Origin: Phymorhynchus buccinoides
Lineage: Eukaryota > Mollusca > Gastropoda > Neogastropoda > Raphitomidae
DNA: 64,000 bases
Assembly: GCA_017654935.2 (NCBI GenBank)
Contig: CM065684.1
Location: 58,974,177 to 59,038,176 of the forward strand
Direction: 5' to 3'
The translations under genes and the position numbers were made by a program. Below the pieces are notes generated by a model, which was given only the letters and a program-made list of their open reading frames with translations, was not told the DNA's origin and did not search any database. Shown here piece after piece: positions 11,406-23,100 of the stretch. Numbering within the stretch: position 1 is the first letter of the stretch; the number at the start of each line of letters is the position of its first letter.

Positions 11406-11917
11406 GCTGTGCCTTCAAAGGTCTCAGAAGTTGGTCCAGACCAAATGACAGCATCATTATTTCCAGGAAAGTTGCCGTTAGCTACTTCAGTGCCTTATGA
11501 CATGATTAATAATATAGTAAGAAACTACAATGCCAAAAACTGTGACAAATTTGGGGTAAGCGTCTTATAATATGATGCTCCTTATAGTTCGTAAAACACA
11601 GTGCGCAGTCATTCATTATGCTGTACTAGATGGTAATACAAGGAGGTCGATTTTTTGCAATTCTTCAGTATGTTGTTCTAGATACATCCATGATGCGATT
11701 TTTCATACCTGGTGACTGGTGTACTTATTCTTCCCAGCGTTAGTTAGAACAGAGGTGTGAGGAAGCGATCAATAAGTAACTGGGTACACGACTAGCAATG
11801 GGCTTAGGCCATGATAGGGCTCTTTTCTCCCACTTAGAAATCGAGGTAGGGTTGCTTGAGCAAAACATTTTATTGCACTCTGTGACATATAGCTGGGCAG
11901 CCACTATTGTACAATTA

Positions 11918-12210
11918 CCATATTTTTTTAGATTATAAGGCGCACCCCCATCTTTTACACATAAATCAAATTTTGCTCTAATACTAGTAATAGTAATATT
12001 TTCTAATTACCATATTTTACAGACTATATAATAAGGCGCATCCCCCAAATTTTACACCGATCTCTGATTTTGTTATTATAATTTTTTACTTTACTGTATT
12101 GCCTGGTAATTGTTCTAGTGGCATTAGTCCTATGTATTTTAAGGCGCAGGGGTCTCACGTCCTTGGGTTCTAAAAAAAGTATCGCCTTATAGTCCGTAAA
12201 ATATGGTATC
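11918..12210. mobile_element. 'TATAAGGCGC' hairpin MITEs, tandem or nested
   Basis: Two left ends (TTACCATATTTTTTTAGATT at 11928, and ACCATATTTTACAGACTATA at about 12009) precede one right end (CCTTATAGTCCGTAAAATAT at about 12184). The inside of the second copy includes 'TGGTAATTGTTCTAGTGGCA', which is also part of the 104-bp satellite unit that starts just downstream. Confidence 0.65.
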
Positions 12211-12225
12211 TGACTAGAGGATGCA

Positions 12226-13271
12226 GAGCACTGCTGACTAGCCCTCCTTCGCTGTTCCTTCACGTTAGTGCCTGGTAATTGTTCTAGTGGCAAGATAAAG
12301 GTGGCCATTGTAGCTGGCCTATGTATTTTGTGCACTGCTGACTAGCCCTCCTTCGCTGTTCCTTCACGTTAGTGCTTGGTCATTGTTCTAGTGGCAAGAT
12401 AAAGGTGGCCATTGTAGCTGGCCTATGTATTTTGTGCACTGCTGACTAGCCCTCCTTCGCTGTTCCTTCACGTTAGTGCTTGGTCATTGTTCTAGTGGCA
12501 AGATAAAGGTGGCCATTGTAGCTGGCCTATGTATTTTGTGCACTGCTGACTAGCCCTCCTTCGATGTTCCTTCACGTTAGTGCTTGGTCATTGTTCTAGT
12601 GGCAAGATAAAGGTGGCCATTGTAGCTGGCCTATGTATTTTGTGCACTGCTGACTAGCCCTCCTTCGCTGTTCCTTCACGTTAGTGCTTGGTCATTGTTC
12701 TAGTGGCAAGATAAAGGTGGCCATTGTAGCTGGCCTATGTATTTTGTGCACTGCTGACTAGCCCTCCTTCGATGTTCCTTCACGTTAGTGCTTGGTCATT
12801 GTTCTAGTGGCAAGATAAAGGTGGCCATTGTAGCTGGCCTATGTATTTTGTGCACTGCTGACTAGCCCTCCTTCGCTGTTCCTTCACGTTAGTGCTTGGT
12901 CATTGTTCTAGTGGCAAGATAAAGGTGGCCATTGTAGCTGGCCTATGTATTTTGTGCACTGCTGACTAGCCCTCCTTCGATGTTCCTTCACGTTAGTGCT
13001 TGGTCATTGTTCTAGTGGCAAGATAAAGGTGGCCATTGTAGCTGGCCTATGTATTTTGTGCACTGCTGACTAGCCCTCCTTCGCTGTTCCTTCACGTTAA
13101 TGCTTGGTCATTGTTCTAGTGGCAAGATAAAGGTGGCCAAGGTAGCTGGCCTATGTATTTTGTGCACTGCTGACTAGCCCTCCTTCGATGTTCCTTCACG
13201 TTAGTGCTTGGTCATTGTTCTAGTGGCAAGATAAAAGAGGCCATTGTAGCTGGCCTATGTATTTTGTGCAA
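12226..13271 (+). repeat. 104-bp satellite, about 10 copies
   Basis: The unit begins TGCACTGCTGACTAGCCCTC and ends GCCTATGTATTTTG, with an exact 104-bp period (12331, 12435, ...). From the fourth unit on, CTTCGATG and CTTCGCTG variants alternate strictly, so the array is built from 208-bp dimers. Part of the unit also occurs inside the hairpin MITE just upstream. Confidence 0.9.
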
Positions 13272-13587
13272 CTGGCGAATGCGTTTGAGGTTTGATTGTA
13301 ATCTTGATCAAACGCAATTTTACAATTTGTTGTTTTAATGAACGTTTTCCGATTATTATTTTTCTCTCCAACCCTGTTCCATTCCCTTCTGCATTGTCAT
13401 GATTATTTGATTGTTTTTTATGAATCTATTTCATCCTCATTATCCCCTTTGTTAATCTAGAAAGGAAAATAGTCTGTTCAGTATTAATCTAGAGCCTAAC
13501 ACTGCCTTTGAGAGGTGCTCAGGTTTTGTTCATTCTACATGGAGATACCTCTATTTTGTTGATCACTATGCCGTTTTTGTCAAAGAG

Positions 13588-13957
13588 GCAGGGGCAGTGG
13601 GTGGATGCCTCATGCTTCCATACGGGGAGCTGGACAATCCCTCCCCTTCCCTCCGTGGGGATACCGGAGTGTCTTTCATACAAATAGTTCCCCCACCTAT
13701 GGAAGTTCTGTGCTTGTAGCTTCCTCTAATCTGTTACTCTCCTTGACTCTGCCTCTTCCCTTTGCTTTCTGTCATCTACTATTTCTGACTTATTCCAAAA
13801 ATAATATTGGCCCATTCTCCAGCCTTTTAAAAAAAAATCTTCCAAATAACTTCGAAATCGGAATGTGTCGGCTGTGTGCAGCGGGGAGACCGGCGAAGGC
13901 TGAAAACCGGACACATACCTTACCCATTATGGCCTAGGAATGCCGAAGAAGAGAAGA
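13588..13957 (+). repeat. Family Y repeat
   Basis: A nearly complete copy from GGGTGGATGCCTCATGC through TACCGGAGTGTCTTTCATAC to CCCATTATGGCCTAGG. Confidence 0.75.
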
Positions 13958-14099
13958 AGTCAAAGAGACAGTTGTCAGCTTGTTTGCTGTACACAGTGCT
14001 TCAGCTGGGCAACTGAAGCGAAAGCTGGTCTGCTGTCAGTTTGTCTTGTGTCTAGGTAGGTAGGTAGGTAGGTAGAGAGACAGGCTTCAGCCTTCAAGC

Positions 14100-14510
14100 C
14101 TCGCGGCTTATAAAACGTCCCATCCATTTAAAATTCATTTTTACAGGTTTGCTTTTTGCATGGGGCAAAAAAACTAAACGATTTCAAATCAATCGTCAAA
14201 ATAAAAAAATATTTAAAGTTAGGTGGCAGTGAGTTCCAGAGGTTAGCAACACGGCTACTAAAACAATGTTTTCGTTTGTTAGTATTATAACGTTGAATCT
14301 GTACCTTACCTTCTTGATTTCCAGTTTTACTGTATGTAGACACTGCAAATAGAGACTTCCGTTTATATCATCTAAATTATTATAGATTTTATATACCTGA
14401 ATGAGATCTCCTCTTACACGTCTTCCTTTTAATGAATGTAAATTTAACAATTGTAACCTCTCTTGATAGTTTAAATATCTACAACATTTAACAGAAACAA
14501 GGCTAGCAAG
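14100..14510 (-). mobile_element. LINE ORF2 C-terminal fragment
   Basis: Minus-strand translation gives HSLKGRRVRGDLIQVYKIYN, then, in another frame, FSSRVANLWNSLPPN. These two blocks are hallmarks of the C-terminal end of CR1/Jockey-type ORF2 proteins. The reading frame is broken and the RT domain is absent. Confidence 0.8.
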
Positions 14511-15027
14511 GCTCAGCCAAGGTAAGGAGAGAAGGTGGAGGAAGTCAGTGCGATGGAAAGGAAGAGCGGAAAATTGTCAGCTTTGAGGGGTGTTGATGGA
14601 AGATCAAGTAACACCGAAGGGAAAGGGCAGACTGTAATCAGCCTCAGGGCGGCTGAATGAGGCCTTTTCAGTGCAAATCAATAGTCCCTTTGCTTGTCTT
14701 CATCTTGCTCATGCTCCACAATTTTTGTTATTGTGTAGTGTGGGTTTTTTACCCGGCCAGAAGCCGAGGTATTGCGATCGGTTTGTGTGTGTGTGTGTGT
14801 CTGTGTATCGATTATCTTTAAAAACTACTGTTTGGATTTTGATTAAAATTGGCAGAGGGGTAGACAGCTTGAAAAGGAAGCTTCCTTTCGTTAATCAACA
14901 CCGTGCTGACCTTGACCTTGAAGTTTGACCTTGAAAACCAAAATTTTCTTCTGTTTTTGTTTTGGGTCTTGCTTGTGGAATTTTTTTTTTCTTCCTCTGC
15001 TTTGTATTTGTTTCTCTTTCTTTGTTT

Positions 15028-15118
15028 TCTTCTTCTTCTGCGTTCTTTCCCGGTCGTATGGCCATAATGGGTGAACTATGTATGTGTCCGGTTTTCAGCT
15101 GTCGCTGCTCCGATCTGA
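15028..15118 (-). repeat. Family Y fragment
   Basis: A GGCCATAATGGGTGAACTAT...TGTGTCCGGTTTTCAG segment in reverse orientation, directly before the 22-bp minisatellite. Confidence 0.6.
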
Positions 15119-15195
15119 AAGGAGCTATCTTTGATTTGAGTTTCTTGTCCTTTCTCTCTTGAGAGTGGTGTTCTGTTAGGGGGCGATAATGACAG

Positions 15196-16412
15196 CAAAG
15201 GTGCTGACTTCTTCCCCCATAGATGCTGACTTCTTCCCCCATAGATGCTGACTTCTTCCCCCCATAGATGCTGACTTCTTCCCCCATAGATGCAGACTTC
15301 TTCCCCATAGATGCTGACTTCTTCCCCCATAGATGCTGACTTCTTCCCCCATAGATGCTGACTTCTTCCCCCATAGATGCTGACTTCTTCCCCCATAGAT
15401 GCTGACTTCTTCCCCATAGATGCTGACTTCTTCCCCCATAGATGCTGACTTCTTCCCCCATAGATGCTGACTTCTTCCCCATAGATGCTGACTTCTTCCC
15501 CATAGATGCTGACTTCTTCCCCCATAGATGCTGACTTCTTCCCCATAGATGCTGACTTCTTCCCCATAGATGCTGACTTCTTCCCCCATAGATGCTGACT
15601 TCTTCCCCATAGATGCTGACTTCTTCCCCCATAGATGCTGACTTCTTCCCCATAGATGCTGACTTCTTCCCCATAGATGCTGACTTCTTCCCCCATAGAT
15701 GCTGACTTCTTCCCCCATAGATGCTGACTTCTTCCCCCATAGATGCTGACTTCTTCCCCATAGATGCTGACTTCTTCCCCCATAGATGCTGACTTCTTCC
15801 CCCATAGATGCTGACTTCTTCCCCCATAGATGCTGACTTCTTCCCCCATAGATGCTGACTTCTTCCCCCATAGATGCTGACTTCTTCCCCCATAGATGCT
15901 GACTTCTTCCCCCATAGATGCTGACTTCTTCCCCCATAGATGCTGACTTCTTCCCCCATAGATGCTGACTTCTTCCCCCATAGATGCTGACTTCTTCCCC
16001 CATAGATGCTGACTTCTTCCCCCATAGATGCTGACTTCTTCCCCCATAGATGCTGACTTCTTCCCCCATAGATGCTGACTTCTTCCCCATAGATGCTGAC
16101 TTCTTCCCCATAGATGCTGACTTCTTCCCCCATAGATGCTGACTTCTTCCCCCATAGATGCTGACTTCTTCCCCATAGATGCTGACTTCTTCCCCCATAG
16201 ATGCTGACTTCTTCCCCATAGATGCTGACTTCTTCCCCATAGATGCTGACTTCTTCCCCCATAGATGCTGACTTCTTCCCCCATAGATGCTGACTTCTTC
16301 CCCCATAGATGCTGACTTCTTCCCCATAGATGCTGACTTCTTCCCCCATAGATGCTGACTTCTTCCCCCATAGATGCTGACTTCTTCCCCCATAGATGCT
16401 GACTTCTTCCCC
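15196..16412. repeat. 21-23-bp minisatellite, about 56 copies
   Basis: The unit is ATAGATGCTGACTTCTTC plus four to six C residues, so unit length varies between 21 and 23 bp. Only the C run varies in most units. All three minus-strand frames stay open for more than 430 codons because no unit frame contains a stop. This is a property of the repeat, not evidence for a protein. Confidence 0.95.
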
Positions 16413-16609
16413 CTGACTTCTTCCCCCAACCTACACCCACCCATCCCTCTATTGCCCACCCCCTCTCCCCTTTGATTTTCTCCCAATATGTTCCATGATA
16501 TTTATAATGAATAAAGTTTTGGAATTTGTTCTCTGAATCCAATATGTGTAAGAGCTATTTGAGTGTACAGCTTTCTTCTTATTTCTTGTTAGTGTTACTG
16601 AAATAGACA

Positions 16610-16865
16610 TAAGAAATAGTTAGGCCTAGCATGTCCATCTTTGGCTTGAGAAAATCTTTCTAAGAGTTTCTAGAACAAAGGCAGGAAAATAAATGGACCT
16701 CTAAATCTAAGGCAGAAAGATAGTAGATGACAGTAAGAAAAGGGACATGGACAAGGCAGAGTCAAAGAGAGTGACAGATTAGAGGAAGTTACAAGCACAG
16801 AACTTCCAGAAGGTGGGGGGACTATTTGTACAAAAGGCCCCCCAATATTCCTTCAATGGGAAACT
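16610..16865 (-). repeat. Family Y repeat
   Basis: A reverse copy starting with AAGAAATAGTTAGGCCTAGC, a start shared with the copy at 35.56 kb, and running to the GGTGGGGGGACTATTTGTAC block. It ends about 45 bp before the leader exon of the channel gene. Confidence 0.7.
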
Positions 16866-16908
16866 GCATTAGTGTGAATTTTTTGGTTTGTTTGTGTAAT
16901 TTGTGCAG

Positions 16909-17005
16909 ATGATTGAGAAGATGGTTTGATTTACAACGGGGCTCGAGACAGAGAATTTATTTACCTTGCAATTGAAGAGAGAGAGGGAGGGAAAGAGGAC
17001 ACAGC
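16909..17005 (+). other. TMEM63: Probable 5' untranslated part of the first coding exon
   Basis: An acceptor-like tract (TTTGTTTGTGTAATTTGTGCAG) ends at 16908. The segment that follows is GA-rich and leads to the initiator ATG at 17006. The ATG context is ACAGC-ATG-G, with A at -3 and G at +4. If the acceptor is used, at least one more non-coding exon lies upstream, perhaps near 8.2-8.7 kb. Confidence 0.5.
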
Positions 17006-17158
17006 ATGGCCACCTCCAACCCCCTCATCCCCAGCACCACCCCGGAACCCGAGACCCCCAACTGCCGGACGGGTTACCATAGCAACCAGACCATGGTGCT
17101 TTACGACGCCTACAGTGGCATCCCGGGGACCCTGGTGGTCAACACCATCGCTTTTGTG
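17006..17158 (+). CDS. TMEM63: TMEM63 exon 1: N-terminus and start of TM0
   Basis: Fifty-one codons from the Met at 17006. The polar N-terminus is rich in Pro/Thr/Ser and has NQT and other N-glycosylation-type sites. [14 protein letters not shown] then begins TM0. The donor is TTTTGTG|GTCAGT, phase 0. The extracellular N-terminus followed by G-P-x-N-hydrophobic sequence is usual for the family. Confidence 0.9.
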
Positions 17159-20100
17159 GTCAGTGAAAAGACCAGTTATGTCACGTAATATTCTTTTTGT
17201 TGTCTGTTTTTATGGCTCTTATGTCTGTCTGTCTCTGTGTGTGCATCTCTGTGTCTGTCTCGCACTCTGTGTCTGTCTGATTCGGCGTCTGTGTCACTGT
17301 CTCTCTGGTGCTAACACTGGCGTTCCAGGAACCCTGATAGTCAACTGTTGCTTTTGTGATCAGTAAAAAAACCATACGATAATGCTTCTTTCTTTTTTCA
17401 GTCATTTATTCAGACTTTCTGTTTGTTGTCAGTCACTCTGATTCTCTGTCTCCCCGTCTGTGTTTAGTCATCACTTGTTATTACCTTACTACCGGTACTG
17501 TGGGGTCTTTTATTAGTGAAGTTTTAAGTGCTGGTTAAGGAGTCAACAATAGAATTAAAACTAAGCTAGACTATCAGTATCACATACAGGCATGGGAATT
17601 GTCCGCGAATTCGCGCATTTCCGCGGAAAAAAAAAGAAATTGTTACTAAATACTTCGTTTTTGTTACTAAATACTTCAATTGGGGGGCTTTTCAGAGTTT
17701 TTTGTCTCTGACAATTCCCATGCCTGCATATAGTGTTTGCACCATATAAAGCTATCGTAGGGGGCTTAGTAGGTGGTGTCCTGCATATATTAGATCAGAA
17801 CAGGCTCCACTGAACTCCACCGAAGTGACTCAGCAGCAGTGCAGTGTCTCCTCTAGTACTAGTAGTTGCCTCCTGACGACCAAACATAGATTAGCTGGTT
17901 TGGGATTCCGCAATCTGACAAACTGGGGTGTGGCTGCAAATTGGGACTCGGAATGAGCGGCGTGGGAGCAACGCATAAGTAGATGGGACAGCAAAAAGAA
18001 GACAAATATGGTTAATTGTGACCCAGAAAGGGACATTAAGTGTCAAACGGACCATTCTGAGAAAATTATACATTTAAAAACTTCAGACAATTCTCTTTCT
18101 AATGATGCAAGAACCATTCTTGTATCTTTTTCTATTCCAGCGTTATGAGCATCTAAAGTTTGTAGTGTGAGCGTCCGCCATTTTGAGAAAACAGTCTAAA
18201 GTCTAGCCTAGCTGAAGAAAATGCATTGACCTTCCTATATTTTAAAGCACTTATAAGACCACTTAGAGACAATATTAAAGATTATCCTTTATAAATTTAT
18301 ATGAAAGATAAAGCGTTAGAGATCATGAAAATACCCATAACTCAAAATTGACATAAAATGAGATTTTTGACTGTGCAAGCCTGTTGTGAGAAACTAGCCC
18401 AGCGACTTAATGTCCCTTTCGTGGTGCTGAGTCACAGTTTGTCATGTGGTGCTTTGTCTCAGGTGCTGCTGCTGCTGTTCACACTGCTGAGGAAGATCGC
18501 CTGGGATTACGGTCGACTGGCCCTAGTGAACAGAACGGAAGAAAAGTCAGTACTTTTTCTCTCTTTGTCAGCATTTTTTAAAACTCAATTTTTCTCTATG
18601 ATTTTCAGTGTTGTCTGTTGTTATCGTAGTTGTTTGTTGTCGCTGTTGTCAGTTTCTTGTTTACTTTCAGTGTTGTCATTGTTTTGTTTTTATCTTTTAG
18701 TTGTGGTTGTTATTGTAGTTGTTTGTTGTCGCTGTTGTCAGTTTCTTGTTTACTTTCAGTGTTGTCATTGTTTTGTTTTTATCTTTTAGTTGTGGTTGTT
18801 ATTGTAGTTGTTTGTTGTCGCTGTTGTCAGTTTCTTGTTTACTTTCAGTGTTGTCATTGTTTTGTTTTTATCTTTTAGTTGTGGTTGTTATTGTAGTTGT
18901 TTGTTGTCGCTGTTGTCAGTTTCTTGTTTAGTGTTGTCATTGTTTTGTTTTTATCTTTTAGTTGTGGTTGTTAATGTTATTGTAGTTGTTTGTTGTCGCT
19001 GTTGTCAGTTTCTTGTTTACTTTCAGTGTTGTCATTGTTTTGTTTTTATCTTTTAGTTGTGGTTGTTATTGTAGTTGTTTGTTGTCGCTGTTGTCAGTTT
19101 CTTGTTTACTTTCAGTGTTGTCATTGTTTTGTTTTTATCTTTTAGTTGTGGTTGTTATTGTAGTTGTTTGTTGTCGCTGTTGTCAGTTTCTTGTTTACTT
19201 TCAGTGTTGTCATTGTTTTGTTTTTATCTTTTAGTTATGGTTGTTATTGTAGTTGTTTGTTGTCGCTGTTGTCGGTTTCTTGTTTACTTTCAGTGTTGTC
19301 ATTGTTTTGTTTTTATCTTTTAGTTGTGGTTGTTAATGTTATTGTAGTTGTTTGTTGTCGCTGTTGTCAGTTTCTTGTTTACTTTCAGTGTTGTCATTGT
19401 TTTGTTTTTATCTTTTAGTTGTGGTTGTTATTGTAGTTGTTTGTTGTCGCTGTTGTCGGTTTCTTGTTTAGTTTTGGTGTTGTTAGTGTTTTTTTGTTTT
19501 GTTTTTTAAATTTTTATTCCTTTAGTATCAGTGTAAACTTTCTTAATGTTTTTCTTCAGAGCAGTTTGTTCCTTATTTATATTTGCAATATGGTACATTG
19601 TTTTAATTGTGTTCATACATTATGACTTTTGTTGCTCTGTGTTTACTTGTATTTGTTTTATAAAAAATAGTTTTGAATCAACTCTATTGCTTCTTGTTAA
19701 AAAAATGTACCTTCTTAAAATCAGCGATATGAATTCTTAAGATATTTGATTCTTGTTGCAATTCTGTCTTCATTCTGTCTTAAAACTGATCACTGTTTGT
19801 ATTCCCTTTTTTAAATGTTGTAAAACATTCTCTTGAACATGTTTCTGTTCTAAATATGTTCATGTTCATTACTTTTAAAAATGTGTTCAAATGTGTGTAT
19901 GCTCCATTTTGTTGATTTGTATGTGTGTACACGTGTCAGTCAAAGTCAAAGTCAAAATGTTATTTAAAGATGGACATTGAATAAGTAAACGTACATGATT
20001 TTTTTCATCAAGCCATCTAACAAAGACAAAATGCAAACACACACGCACAATGCACAAACCATATTGCTTATTTACCTAGAAAAAAGAAACATGGAACAGA

Positions 20101-23100
20101 TAAATATTTACAGTAAACAATGGAAAGCTTACGAAAAGCAAAACATATCAACAAATCGTGACACATATTAAAATGGAAATGGGGGCACAAAAGGTTATAT
20201 GCTCAGATACATTAACACATTTTTATCTCAATCACTACTGTTTTGTCTATTTGTAGGAATGGGATTGTGTGCGTGCGCGTGTGTGTGTATGTGCGCGCAT
20301 GTGTGTGAGTGTGTATGCGTGTACACATGTGTGTGTGTGTGTATGCGTGTACACGTGTGTGTGTGTGTGAGAGAGAGAGACTCAGAGAGAGAGAGAGAGA
20401 GAGAGAGAGGAGTGAGTATGTGTGTGTGTGTGTGCATGCCACATGTGTATACTTATATGTACTATTTATATGTGTATGTGCGTGTGTAGTGTGCACGCCC
20501 CCCTGTTCAGTAGCGTGCAAGATGTAACGATTAAACCAGAAGGACCAGGCAGCAGGTTTGCACCATTTGTTTCTCAATCTTTTGCTCTAACTGGGAGGAT
20601 CTTTCACAAAGTCTGTGTCTAATGCTCAAACCAATCCTTTGTTGTACCCTTAGTCTTATCTATGTCTCTTTCTAGCTTTCAGTACATTCTGTCCTTTAGT
20701 CTGTTTTCTTGTTCTTAATTTCTGCAGATCTGCACTAAGCGTCATAATCATCAAATTGTTGATGGAGGACGCTATATTCAAGAAGAAGTAAATAACTTAG
20801 AATTGTCCTTTTTTTAATTTTTATAAGATTAGAAAGTGTTTGTAGAATACCTGAATTCTCATGTTTGTTTATGGTGTGTGTGTGTGTGTATTATACTGTA
20901 TATCTCTTTGTCCGTCACCTTAAGGTGATCGGACTTTGCGATGGGCTGGTTTGTATTTTTAACTTTTTTTTCTTGTTTTTGCTCAAATTAATATTAATGT
21001 TAATTACTGATAGTAGTTAATGGTAATTACTGATCTATAAACATAGAATTTCTCTCTTCATTCCTTTTGTTTAAAACTGAAATGTTTATTTGTTCTTTGT
21101 TCTGCAATTCTAAAAAGTCTTCTACAGTGGAACCTCTCTTAAAATGAGGTCTTATAAGGGAGGGGTATTATAAGGGGGGTAATTTTAATACTTACAAAGA
21201 AGGGCAATGTCTCAAAGAAGTAGGTCTTATATGGAAGGGAGTCTTATAAGGGATGTTCCACTGTAGTAGTTTTAGTTGTATCATTTTCTGGACCTTTCTT
21301 GGAAACTTTATACTGTACACAATCTTGTTTAAACCTTCTGAATGTTTAGTTTAATTTTTAAATGTGTATGGAAATAGTTTTCTTTTAATTTCTAACTTTC
21401 AATTTGATTTCATTTAGCCTTAACCCTTTCACCGCCAACGTCGCATTTTTGCACCACAATGATTTAACACCCATGTCACTAAAAGGCATCGAATCAGGGT
21501 CTGTTATCCAAAGACCCTATTCTCTTAATTTTGGGAGGTAAGGATAGGCCTTACTTTAAATGTGTCACAGAAGAATCCCCAATATTACAGACATATATTT
21601 TTCTCTACCCAGGTAAGTTTAATGGAAACATTTTGCTGAAAAATGGCTGGCGGCGAAAGGGTTAAAATACTAATCATATTCCTTTCTTTAACATAATATT
21701 CACCTTTTTTCTATGTCATAAAATCCATGAATTTATTCAGGTGATGGTGTTGTTGTCATACCCTGGCTAAAAGACTCCAGGGATCATCCGAGCAGCTGAA
21801 GCACTTGAACAGTCTATGGTACAAATGCATCAGCTAGGGTTGAGAACATTATGTGTATGACCATTTTTGATTAGCCCATCACATGGGCAGCCACACTCCG
21901 ACTTCGGGGGAATTCAGATGATGATTTTGCTTAGAACAGTGTCCTGAAGGAATGAAGCCTGGGATTGCATGCATGATTAACAAAAAATCATTTTTCAAAA
22001 CTAATAACCAGTAAAAAACATTTTTTAAAACCTTGACATTTGATTTATTACTTGTCTCCTTGGCACAATGTAGTGATATGTAATTAATATTTTTTGAAGA
22101 TTGGTTTGAGCATTATAACATTCAAGGCTTTGTTAGAAAGAAATCCTCCCCAGTCTGCTTTTTATCAAGATCTTGTATGTTTGTTTTGCTATGAGCAGGT
22201 ATGGGTGACGTGTTGCTTACATTTTCCTATTTCTTTTAATGAACAACTTGTTTAAAGTGTGCTATAATTTCGCTTTGTGTATGTTTTTGGGTTTTTAAAA
22301 TGTTGCTCTCTACACAACATTGACACTTTGTTCATTTTGCATCTATTTTACGCTTTGTTTCCATCCACGTTGCCAAATTTGCTTTGATGGAATTTATTTT
22401 TTTTAGTTTTGCTTCATCCGTTGTGTGCCATTTTGACTTTGATGTTTTTGTTTTCCTTTTTTTGGGGGGGTGGGGGGACAATTTTTTAATATTTTCTGGT
22501 TGTTGCATTTTTTTCCAGTCGTGTGGTGAGCGGCGGCGGTGGATCTTACAACGTGTATGGGTAGCAGGGGATTGCCCTAAATCTGGCGTGTCTCTCGCTT
22601 TGCATTTGTACCTTTCTCTCTGTCCACACTGTTGCATCGATTGGGTTTTCTGACAAACTGTCATGGTTTCCCTCACCCTTATTCGGTGACTCAGTAATTT
22701 GAGAAAATATAACGGCATGGGGTGTAGTGTCTTCTGGTTTTCTTCTGTAAAAATGGGGGAAAAATGGTTCTCATTTTGTTCTACCGATTCCATGATTCTG
22801 AGCAATTATAACAGCATATGACCTTGTTCAATGACTCAGTTAATTTAGAAAATATAACGGCATGGGCTGTAGTGTCTTCTGGTTTTCTTCTGTAAAAATG
22901 GGGGAAAACTGGTTCTCATTTTGTTCTACCGATTCCACAATTTTGAGCAATTATAACAGCATATGACCTTGTTCAATGACTCAGTTAATTTAGAAAATAT
23001 AACGGCATGGGGTGTAGTGTCTTCTGGTTTTCTTCTGTAAAAATGGGGGAAAACTGGTTCTCATTTTGTTCTACCGATTCCACAATTTTGAGCAATTATA

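Noticed and set aside
12226..13271. CRISPR-like direct repeats
   Set aside because: Units are head-to-tail without unique spacers, in a eukaryotic context. The same applies to the other tandem arrays.
14895..16542. Three long minus-strand frames of more than 430 residues
   Set aside because: They are the three readings of a 22-bp minisatellite without stop codons. Unit-length changes switch frames and there is no domain.
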